Source: Atherix ibis
Taxonomy: Eukaryota; Arthropoda; Insecta; Diptera; Athericidae
Direction: 5' to 3'
Assembly (NCBI GenBank): GCA_958298945.1
Contig: OY282605.1
Coordinates: forward strand, 37,488,811-37,552,810
Length of the DNA: 64,000 nucleotides
Of the stretch, positions 56,729 through 64,000 are shown one piece after another. The notes beneath the pieces were generated by a model, which saw nothing but the letters and a program-made list of their open reading frames with translations, made no database searches and had not been told where the DNA came from. The translations under genes were made by a program, and so were the position numbers. The first letter of the stretch is position 1. Each line of letters begins with the position of its first letter.

Positions 56729-58020
56729 TGAAAGTCATTCAACAAGTACTTAGCCTCACCGCCCGATGGAACTGCTGTTACAAAAGAAATTTACCATCGT
56801 GCAGTACATGTTTTTAATAGCCTACTCTCAAAGTTTCAGTCGAGTCCCTTTATTAGTTTTGTTTTGAGAGCCTTTGAAAGCGAGCGTGTCGGTCGGTTGC
56901 ACAAAAATGAAAAAAGAACAATATCGTTCGGTGATTAGATTCTTGTTTTTGGAAGGGAAAACGCGCAGCAAAATCAAATATTGCTTGGATGCTGTGTATG
57001 GTGACTCTTCTCCTTCGATGGCGACCGTCAAGAATTGGTTCAACGAGTTTGTTCGTGGCCGCACGTCGGTTTTTGATGAGCCACGCCCAGGTAGACCAAA
57101 AACGGCTGCTACGGAGGAAAACGTTAAAAAAGTCCACGATCTTGTGTTGGCAGACCGTCGACTGAAGGTTCACGCGATAGCTGAGACTGTGGGCATCGCA
57201 GTAGGAACGGTGCATCATATTCTACACGAAGAACTGGGCATGAGAAGGCTGTCGGCGCGATGGGTGCCGCGGTTGCTCACACCGGAAAACAAGCGCAACC
57301 GTGAGACCACATCAGCGACGTGTTTGGCGCTGTTTCAGCGCAATCCAGCGGAGTTCTTGCGTCGTTTCGTGACCGTCGACGAAACATGGATTCACTGGTA
57401 TACACCAGAGACCAAGGGACAGTCGAAACAGTGGACTTCACCCGGCGAACGTGCTCCGAAGAAGGCGAAGACTGTTCGATCGGCCGGAAAGGTTATGGCC
57501 ACCGTTTTCTGGGATTCACAAGGTGTGATCCGCATCAATTACCTCGAGAAGGGTAAAACAATCACGGGGCGCTACTATGCTGACTTATTGGGCCGATTTG
57601 ACGTCGAATTGAAGAAAAAGCGGCCCCGCTTTGCGAAGAAAAAAGTGCTGTTCCACCACGACAACGCGCCGGCTCACACCTCCGCCGTCGCCATGGCCAA
57701 ATTGGTCGAATTGCGCTACGAATTGCTGCCCCATCCACCGTACTCTCCAGATTTGGCCCCCTGTGACTACTTTTTGTTTCCAAACCTGAAAAAATCACTC
57801 GCCGGGAATAGATTTGGATCGAATGAGGAGGTCATCGTCGCCACGGAGGCCTATTTTGCTTCCCTCGAGAAAATGTATTTTTTGGACGGGTTAAAAAAGT
57901 TAGAGGATCGCTGGGCTAGATGAATTGAGCTTGAAGGAGATTATGTGGAAAAATAAATTGCCATCTTTCCAAAATTTTGGTTTTTCTTTTGTAGACTAAG
58001 TACTTGTTGAATGACCATCG
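56729..58020 (+). mobile_element. near-complete irritans-like mariner E1
   Basis: The left end TGAAAGTCATTCAACAAGTA (56729) and the reverse complement of the right end CGATGGTCATTCAACAAGTA (58020) form inverted repeats of about 27 bases, flanked by TA at 56727-56728 and 58021-58022. At 1292 bases it is full length, and it splits a LINE between the GVPQG and YADD motifs. It is the best preserved transposon in the window. Confidence 0.92.
56907..57923 (+). CDS. mariner transposase, almost intact (irritans-like)
   Basis: The ORF is open from 56874, but the family start is most likely ATG 56907 (MKKEQYRSVIRFLFLEGKTR). The first helix-turn-helix ends with ATVKNWFNEFVRG, the GRPKTAATEENVKKVHDL hinge follows, and the second helix-turn-helix spans HAIAETVGIAVGTVHHILHE. 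The linker SARWVPRLLTPENKRNR leads to the DDE domain: TVDETWIHWYTPETK (Asp169 counted from 56874), FHHDNAPAHT (Asp263) and SPDLAPCDYFLF (Asp298), with 34 residues between the last two. The only visible lesion is TGA at 57921 in place of the usual Cys. Beyond it IELEGDYVEK continues in frame to TAA 57956, so 11 residues are lost. The protein cuts and rejoins DNA at the inverted repeats in the nucleus; whether the shortened form is active is unknown. Confidence 0.92.
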   Translation: MKKEQYRSVIRFLFLEGKTRSKIKYCLDAVYGDSSPSMATVKNWFNEFVRGRTSVFDEPRPGRPKTAATEENVKKVHDLVLADRRLKVHAIAETVGIAVGTVHHILHEELGMRRLSARWVPRLLTPENKRNRETTSATCLALFQRNPAEFLRRFVTVDETWIHWYTPETKGQSKQWTSPGERAPKKAKTVRSAGKVMATVFWDSQGVIRINYLEKGKTITGRYYADLLGRFDVELKKKRPRFAKKKVLFHHDNAPAHTSAVAMAKLVELRYELLPHPPYSPDLAPCDYFLFPNLKKSLAGNRFGSNEEVIVATEAYFASLEKMYFLDGLKKLEDRWAR

Positions 58021-58079
58021 TAAGTAACTTTCGGACCTACGCCGATGATTTGAAAATGTTTTCCTGTGTTGTACAATAT

Positions 58080-58781
58080 TTTTAACAATCCTCGAAGCAC
58101 TTCAAAAAATCAGTTTTTGTGATCTTGTTCAGCTCCTCCTTCGATGCAGTTTTTATCTCCTCAATCGGAACGTAGCGTCGTCCTTTCATGGGGCTCTTCA
58201 GTTTTGGGAACAAAAAAAAGTCACACGGGGCCAGATCTGGTAAATATAGTGGCTGCGGCATTATTCGTATGATGTTTTTGGCCAAAAATGGCAAAAGCCA
58301 ATTTTTGTTCTTCCACAAATCCGGGCGGCTCCGGTGGATTGCTTCGCGAAACTTGCGCATAACTTGCAGATAATATTCCTTATTGACCGTTCTACCCTGT
58401 GGCAAGAAGAAAACTGTAAGCAAAACGTTCACATTCAACGTCCGGCACGCTTTTCGTCGTTCACAACTTCTCGCCCTCTGAGAATATTTTTTACCCCCGA
58501 TAAACGTTGCCTCGGTCCAATGTAGCTTCACCATATGTCACAGTTAACATTCGGAATTCGTCCGCATAATTAATGTTGTTTTTCACACAAAATTTGATAC
58601 AGATTCTTTGACCTATTTTTTGGAATGGGCAAAAATCGAAGACGAGCCAAAACACGGGCAAGCAAAGCAGCTGCCAAAAATTAACTGAACATTCAAAATG
58701 GCCGAACTTGTCAGCATAAGTGAGAAACATGAGTACCAACATATCGGCATACCAAGCGATACTTTTTGAACAGACCTCGTA
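58080..58781 (-). mobile_element. mariner family D, copy D4, internally deleted
   Basis: The 5' inverted repeat GATACTTTTTGAACAGACCT then CGTA ends at 58781. The start codon is lost (ATA, 58615-58617) before GQRICIKFCVKNNINYADEF. At ERRKACRTL the reading leaps to NVNVLLTVFF and then LPQGRTVNKEYYLQVMRKFR; the second helix-turn-helix, first catalytic motif and CRGVVHHEF are missing. NKNWLLPFLAKN shows the same 42-base deletion of HHDNAPAH as copy D3. LPDLAPCDFFLFPKLKSPMK keeps the third Asp. The 3' end is cut off after FLKCFEDC near 58082. Confidence 0.82.
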
Positions 58782-59214
58782 TGAATGATTACTCTCCAAC
58801 CTTCAAGAGAACTAAAATATACTTTGTAGCTGGTGTAATAAGTTCACAGGAACTGGTATAATACAGGAACTGGTTTTGAGAATTAAACTTGATAAGAAAC
58901 TTCAAGTCACAAATCATATTGATTATATATCTTTAAGAAGTATTCTTGTAAAACGATGGTCCAGAAAATTTGCTAGAGTACATGCTTCGACTCACTTATA
59001 CTGTTCCTAAGTAGGGCCTATACTAGAATAATGCTAATGTAGTTTGGTCGCCTTACTACGATATACACAGTAGAACATCGAGTCAATTCAAAAATATATA
59101 TAACAGATATTCCGCAGAATGATCCTTTTAAACTTCCACCTTAAGTGTAGCGGCTTAAATTGCTTTGGATGCCTTCACTATAAAAAGACGCAGGATTGTT
59201 AATTTAATTTCTAT

Positions 59215-59940
59215 TTTCTAAGCGTATTTCATAGGATATGGCACTCTGGAAGCTCAAAAAAGTCGTTCATCCCATTTATTTTCTCATCAAAAAATCCTAC
59301 CCCTCCGAAAGATATTTTTAAGTAATTGAATATCTCGAATATTATGATATATTCACTATGCTTGTTGGTGTCCCTCAGAGTAGCATTATTGGCCCTCTCC
59401 TATATAATATTTATACCAACAATATTGCTGCGAATAGGAATACCTTAATAGCAAATACTGACATCCTGCCATGTCACAAAAATAAAACTACATATATTGA
59501 TTCCCTTAAAAACTGCTTCAGATAGTGGAGAGTCAAAGTATACGTAAAAAATTGTGCTCATGTTACTTTTACTCTTCGCCAAAAACCATTCTTTACCATA
59601 CTTATTAATTGCAATATAATTCTTGAAAAAAAGATGGATATGTTAATTAGGACTGTACATAAATAAACGTTTGCTACAGACAACTACAAAAACTTGTTAG
59701 TTGACAAGAAAATACTGCTCTACAATATGGTAATCAAACCCATGTGGGCTAACGGAATAGAACTTTCGGGGTCAACTGAATGTTCCAATTGCATTCAAAA
59801 CCAATCCCTCTAATCGAAAATTCTCTTAGCAATTCTCGATGGTCCCTATTACGTGCGTAAGAGTGTAATCCATCGCGACCTCACTGTTCCTTACGTTAGT
59901 AATTCCATAGTAATCCCTCCCCGAAAATATGCATAGATGC
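59215..59940 (+). pseudogene. Jockey-like reverse-transcriptase fragment
   Basis: Starting with FHRIWHSGSSKK (AFDRVWH box region), then GPLLYNIYTNNIAANRNTL (near 59390), where the YADD box is lost (ANTDIL). CAHVTFTLRQKPF, VIKPMWANGIELSGSTECSN and VIHRDLTVPYV follow as the C-terminal signature. Only scattered stops and indels are present. It is the same family as 29.9-31.1, 61.7-62.1 and 63.1-63.5 kb. Confidence 0.72.
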
Positions 59941-61735
59941 CTAAAAAGCCAATAGCTACCAGTTTTCCTAACTTAATGAAATTAAACCTACAGTAAATCT
60001 CACAGTTTTGAGAAGCATCAATGGATGAGCTTTTTTATTCATCAACTATTGACTGCTGGGCTTCGGCCAATGAAGTCTCATTTAGCCATGTTGGACTAAA
60101 TCTGAGTCACTTGCCTATGTTACATGTAACAAGGTCTCTATTTATATTTATGGTCTGAATCAGCCATTAAACCGAATGTGCTTGCCTGTTAATAATTGCA
60201 AGAAATTTAACCTCAATTTAGCATGGAACTCTTCGAAAAAGCTCTTATTTTCAGTCCTGTCTTAGATGGGGTTTTTAGTTTTGCATTGAATATTTATTTT
60301 TATTTGTAATATATTCATTTTTCTTCTAATTAGATCTGAATTTTATATGCTTTCTTTTTAAAAATCTTTAAATATAATATGGTAGTTTTATTAAAACTAT
60401 AACCGTGTATCTATTCATATCATTTATAATTTTAAAAAAACTATACAACAAAATAATCTCTCACATCTTCTTAATGGTTGTTCTTAACTTTTGAACAAGA
60501 ATAATTAATATTGCTAATGATTATTATAGAAAAAAAAATATATAAATCAATAGATTAATATTGATGAAGTCATTATCTGAATTAATACATCAAAAATACG
60601 AAACTTTTAGTAAGCAAATAAATAGATAGATAGATGGGCAGATAAGAAAACCATCTAGTAAGTCATGATTTTTAATGAGTAAACCAATCAAAACTACTGA
60701 CCAATATTATTAAAATGTTGATATTTGTACAGACGTTACTTAATTAGGGAAAACGTCAGGTGGTGCATTGTAGAGTGTAAGTCAGTTGTTAGTGAGTGTA
60801 CGTTCTTTGACCATGTCAAAAGTATTTCAGTACTCCAATTATAAAGGAGAAGATGATACAATCTGGCATGACCAATATTGTTATGGGGAAAGTTAAGTAA
60901 GTAATGAAAAAACTTTTCGATTGTTATCGAACTACCATTAACAGATAAAATCAAGAAATCCCACAATACTCAAAAGGGACTATATCCTTTCAATTTTATT
61001 TCTGTTCGTTTTACCTTTTGAAGAAATACGAAAACAATCACTGCTTCTACTCTAAAGGGTTTCCAATTAATTCGAGCGACAACGTAAATAGCTTTATTCA
61101 ATTCAATTATTATAGTTTAGTTTCAACTGAGTACAAATTATTTTGAATAAACAATTTTAGTTTCACCTGTTCGGTAGCTTTTCTCTTTTTTCTTCTTATT
61201 CAAATACGTTTTTCTTTAGTCATTATATGCACCAAAAAAGAAAAAAATACAAAATAAATTGTATTATTCGATTTGCCAATAACATTTTCTTTTCGTTTTG
61301 TTTTTTTTTTTTAAAAAAAAACCAGCAATTTATGTTTAAGTATTGATATTGATTTTATATAAAAAATTCACTTCACCTTTCAGAACTGATTAAACTTGCA
61401 TATGCAAATATTGAATTTTAACTTTTACCAGATACACCTAGAGTGCAGCAAAATAAAAAATTTCAGTGCAATTTTCTATCGAATGAACTTCAGTTTTTAT
61501 TCATTTGTAATTATTTAGTATTAATTGAAATTGTTTAGAATATTTACACAGTATTTTTATATTTTCCTTATCATAAAGATTTATTGAAAAAATATTTGTG
61601 CAGTTTTCGTTTTTAATAATTAAAACTATTTCTAAAAAAAATTGTTTTTTATCTGCAATTACAAATATATTATTACAGGTAGATTTAGATAAAAAATTAA
61701 TTATTAGTAGAGATTGTCTAACAAATCTCGAAGCC
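59941..61735. other. AT-rich sequence without recognised genes
   Basis: The first ~280 bases may still be retroelement 3' sequence. Beyond that it is AT-rich with no ORF, RNA gene or inverted-repeat element recognised. Confidence 0.45.
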
Positions 61736-61739
61736 ATTG

Positions 61740-62060
61740 TCTGTTGAGTCTCCGATGATTGTTTCCATGGAGGGTACTAGAGGACATTTCTCTTACAAGT
61801 GAGTTTTGATGATAGAAAAATCGGATGTAAAATTTTTGGTAACAGAAAATACAGAGGTCCTATACAAAGAGAACCCTAAAGTTCCAGTTTATATGCCCAA
61901 ATAGGTTTTATAATTGCGTTCTATATTAAAAGTTTACTTTTCATTGTTAGTTTCGAGTGTTTGTCCAGTAATCTAAGTAGTTGTAGGTAAAGTCTGTTTA
62001 CTTCAATTCTTTCCAGTATAGTATATGGGTGCTATGTTAATTGCATGTCTGGGTAAAGTC
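61740..62060 (-). pseudogene. Jockey-like reverse-transcriptase C-terminal fragment
   Basis: The minus strand reads LLDKHSKLTMKSKLLI, stop, NAIIKPIWAYKLEL, stop, GSL, equivalent to the KL...NK.LLYNA.IKPIWTYG.ELWGS segment of Jockey polymerases. Short and decayed. Confidence 0.6.
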
Positions 62061-62118
62061 CTAATAAACGTATTTTATCACTACACTCTCCATTTCTTAA
62101 ACTAGGATTACTATTTAT

Positions 62119-62409
62119 TTATTTCACAGGTTTTACATTTCTACGTTGTTGTACAATTTTTACATAACACATATATGCATTTTTATACACATAGACATGA
62201 GACACAGTCGCTCCTATGGAGCATATAGCGGCACTAGAGATTCTGTGAACTCTCTCCATCTGCTTCTGTCTTGGGCTAGCCTTTTCACTTCCGACCATCA
62301 CTTGCCAATTTGTTGGTGTTTGTTGGTGTTCGCGCTCGACTGATCTTCTCCAAGTGGTCCTTGGTCGTCCTCTGCTGCGATTGCCCTGTGTGTTCCAATC
62401 TAGTGCCAC
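62119..62409 (-). pseudogene. LINE polymerase C-terminal end
   Basis: The minus-strand ORF reads MALDWNTQGNRSRGRPRTTW, then RRSVEREHQQTPTNWQ. This is the L.W.P.GKRSRGRP..TWRR..E.E pattern that ends many LINE polymerases (RTE/CR1-type). A frameshift follows; the original frame would go on as EVKRLAQDRSRWREFTES. The ORF then runs through the element's 3' region. Upstream RT domains are deleted. Confidence 0.7.
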
Positions 62410-62635
62410 ATCCTTGCTATGTCCGTAGGTGGTTTTTTCGCAAGGTGTGGCAAATGCAACTCCATTTCCTGCGTTTGATGCCAGCTTGCAGGGGTATTTG
62501 CATCGTGAAATTTTTTTTTATAGCTTGCGGCTTATCAGGCTAGCGAAACAACCCCCAGTGACGTTGGGAAACCCTATGGACTACATATATATTAAGCTTG
62601 TAGTCGGCCTCTCACCCCGGCACCAATGCCGAGAT

Positions 62636-62709
62636 GGTGGCATCGAGAATCGAACCCGCTACCTACCGAGTGTGAGTCGGTCGACTTGACCACTGACCAC
62701 TGCACCACA
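62636..62709 (-). repeat. tRNA-like segment of the LINE head
   Basis: The minus strand shows A box-like TGGTGCAGTGGTC, an anticodon arm ACCGA-CTCACAC-TCGGT (anticodon CAC, Val-like, if folded this way) and a T arm with GGTTCGATTC. GTGGTCA is duplicated in the D-arm region and acceptor pairing is poor, so it is not a working tRNA gene. Confidence 0.7.
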
Positions 62710-62728
62710 AACACGGCTAAACCTGCGA

Positions 62729-62813
62729 CACGCGGTGTTCCCAAGCGGTCACCCATCTAAGTACTAACCACGCCCAGTCCTGCTTAACTTCGGTGATCGG
62801 ACGAAAACCGGTG
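62729..62813 (-). repeat. 5S rRNA-derived head (about nt 26-110)
   Basis: The minus strand reads TCGTCCGATCACCGAAGTTA, GTTAGTACTTAGATGGGTGA and CCGCTTGGGAACACCGCGTG. It has the same end points as the copy at 35204-35288, with the 5S internal promoter kept and both 5S ends missing. Confidence 0.9.
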
Positions 62814-62830
62814 GATCCAGGACGGTTTAA

Positions 62831-63078
62831 GTTTGTCTGTTTGTTAGTTTGTTAATGGGACACCAGACCTCGCCAGACGCTATTGCATCCATCTGCACAG
62901 GCGGTCTGATGGTCCAAAAGGGAAGGGTAAGGGATAAGGAAATGAAAGAAGAATAGATACTACAGCGGAGGGTAATTAGCGTAGGAGGGAGAGGACCATG
63001 TTGCTGCAAATGGGAATCGAACCCACGTCCCTCTGGTTGGTAGCCCAGCACGCTATCGACTGTGCTACCTAGAGGGCT
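62831..63078 (-). mobile_element. tRNA-derived SINE with perfect 12-base target duplication
   Basis: AGGACGGTTTAA occurs at 62819-62830 and 63079-63090 and brackets 248 bases. The minus strand starts CTAGCCCTCTAGGTAGCACA, has an A box (TAGCACAGTCGATAGCG, 63067-63051) and a B box (GGTTCGATTCC, 63023-63013). A pyrimidine-rich body follows and the tail ends AACAAACTAACAAACAGACA-type repeats. The layout of a tRNA-like head, unrelated body, A-rich simple-repeat tail and target duplication defines a SINE mobilised by a partner LINE. It lies inside the 5' end of the 5S/tRNA-headed element, so it is younger than that copy. Confidence 0.88.
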
Positions 63079-63099
63079 AGGACGGTTTAAAAACTAGAA

Positions 63100-63530
63100 T
63101 TAAAGGTTGTATATTTGGAACTTTAAATTATTGAAAGTAATATCTGGATTTGTAATGATAGTAAGTATGACCGTATCATCTGCATTAGTGGCAATAATAT
63201 TAGTAGGATTAGAGGGGATATAAATATTATTTAAAATGGGTCCCACCTTGTGGTACTCTAGCTTGAATAGGATATATTTCTGAGGATTCTGCGAGATGTA
63301 AATTTATGTTAAGGTAGTATGTTGATAAAAGAAGCCGAAAAGCTTATTCAATATCTAAAAATACTTGTGGGCAAAACTATTTTCTCTCAAAACCAGATGC
63401 AATATAATCAAGAACGCGATGGTACTGCTGGATTGTGAAGTATTCAAATCGGAAGTCAAATTGTTGATCAAGAATATTTTTTTAATTATCTAAAAATAGA
63501 TAGAGTCATTTAAAAAGGAATCTTAAAAAA
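63100..63530 (-). pseudogene. Jockey-like reverse-transcriptase fragment
   Basis: The minus strand reads FRFEYFTIQQYHRVLDYIAS, FCPQVFLDIE (finger/palm region), ARVPQGG (GVPQGS motif) and NNIYIPSNPTNIIATNADDT then VIL, so the catalytic ADD box is still legible. Stops and frameshifts separate the pieces. The wording matches the copy at 29.9 kb (STIQQCHRVVDLIVSSFER). Confidence 0.7.
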
Positions 63531-64000
63531 CTTTTAAAACAATTTTACGCAAAAAAGATTAAGAAAAAAATTATCTTTTATAAAAAAAACCGAATAAATA
63601 AAGTTCTTTCTAATAAATATTTTCAATAAAACTAATTTATCTGTAATAAATTTGGCGCAGCAAAATAATGAGAACCGTTTGGGTCAGATGGCTCTGCTAT
63701 CAGTGAACTTCATTTTGAAATCTTCTCTATTAGGGAAATATTAAAATTAACCTAATAACAAGGTTATTAAATTATGATGAGTTCCAGGGCCTATGGGAAT
63801 TTTGATCAATCAACTGGCGGGAGAAACACTCTGTCGATCGGTGTTCACAGCAGTTCCTTACTTCCTGCACTTGCTAATCAAATAGCAAATTATATCTTTA
63901 GTAATTGGTGGACACAAGGAATGTAAAAGTAGTGAAAGGTTTCTTTCCAAATATTGACCAACCATTGCCAAACCAGTCTATTCGACTACCATACAAAAAA
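63531..64000. other. unassigned sequence at the window end
   Basis: GAGAACCGTTTGGGTCAGAT (63670) vaguely resembles GAGACCGTTTGTGTCTGAT at 25454 in the tandem array; it could be a lone diverged unit. No ORF or RNA gene is recognised. Confidence 0.35.

Larger units (their letters stand above)
56600..59170 (+). pseudogene. LINE reverse transcriptase split by two mariners
   Basis: Three pieces form one RT reading. Before 56727: SRVRQGSHLGSLLF (the GVPQGSHLGPLLF motif). At 58023-58075: SNFRTYADDLKMFSC, which holds the catalytic YADD box. At 58860-59110: RIKLDKKLQVTNHIDYISLR, KRWSRKFA, and the C-terminal landmark YCS-VGPILE with IESIQK. The breaks are the irritans-like mariner (56729-58020) and the family D mariner (58080-58781). 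The order and spacing of motifs match a Jockey/CR1-type LINE polymerase. The upstream boundary is uncertain. Confidence 0.7.
62111..63090 (-). mobile_element. LINE-derived element with 5S rRNA/tRNA-like head, copy 2
   Basis: Candidate target duplications AAACTAGGATTA (62099-62110) and AAACTAGAATTA (63091-63102) agree at 11 of 12 bases. In minus-strand order the element has 17 extra 5' bases, a 5S-like segment (62813-62729), a full tRNA-like segment (62709-62636), and a body ending AGCCGCAAGCTATAAAAA (about 62518). A LINE polymerase C-terminus follows, then the same 3' region as copy 1, including GCTCC-ATA-GGAGC and an AAATAAATAAATA tail. A tRNA-type SINE (62831-63078) interrupts the 5' end. 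Copies 1 and 2 keep different internal LINE parts between identical head and tail. Confidence 0.75.

Noticed and set aside
62636..62813. Functional 5S rRNA and tRNA-Val genes
   Set aside because: 5S lacks both ends, the tRNA part lacks acceptor pairing and has a duplication; both sit inside a retroelement.
63010..63075. Genuine tRNA gene
   Set aside because: A and B boxes are present but the sequence continues into a SINE body and tail enclosed by a target duplication.

Overview
The window reads as AT-rich, non-coding animal DNA, most likely from an arthropod (insect probable, order not resolved). The reasons are the mixture of mariner subfamilies (mauritiana/Mos1-like, irritans-like, mellifera-like), DD41D transposases, Jockey-type LINEs, RNase H-bearing LINEs and a Ty3/gypsy pol fragment. 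I found no host protein-coding gene, no working rRNA or tRNA gene, no CRISPR and no bacterial-style operon. It looks like a deep intron, an intergenic region or a heterochromatin-like block filled with dead transposons.

Layout. 0-3 kb: the start of an open mariner transposase (minus), then an RNase H-type LINE fragment split by a second mariner. 3-12 kb: AT-rich DNA holding a 660-base TTC-rich tract, a gypsy pol tail and a very degraded irritans-like mariner recognised by its inverted ends. 12-23 kb: a mariner (family D) split by a 503-base retro-insertion with a 15-base target duplication, a DD41D element, 223-base tandem repeats, and a 5'-truncated irritans mariner against LINE reverse-transcriptase remnants, one of them in a perfect 53-base inverted repeat. 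25.4-26.9 kb: four tandem ~360-base units. 28-38 kb: two Mos1-like mariners, Jockey remnants, a deleted family D mariner and a LINE-derived element whose 5' end is made of 5S rRNA plus tRNA-like sequence. 39-46 kb: a foldback element, another family D derivative, a mellifera-like mariner, DD41D debris and a 1.8-kb gypsy pol pseudogene. 46-51.5 kb: AT-rich DNA and duplicated LINE tails. 51.6-55 kb: a second RNase H LINE carrying a 1.96-kb inverted-repeat element with a DUF4806-like first exon. 56.6-59.9 kb: a LINE cut by two mariners, one of them nearly intact. 61.7-63.5 kb: Jockey fragments and a second 5S/tRNA-headed LINE element, itself split by a tRNA-type SINE.

The elements relate to one another mainly by nesting: mariners in LINEs, a retroelement in a mariner, a SINE in a LINE, a TIR element in a LINE. 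The most unusual items are (1) the 5S rRNA/tRNA-headed LINE, seen twice with different internal LINE pieces and each with a plausible target-site duplication; (2) the DUF4806-like exon inside a TIR-bounded element; (3) two family D mariners sharing one in-frame deletion that removes a catalytic aspartate; and (4) the tandem array with paired, oppositely oriented AAGATGGC motifs. Everything was read by eye; boundaries marked approximate are uncertain by tens of bases.
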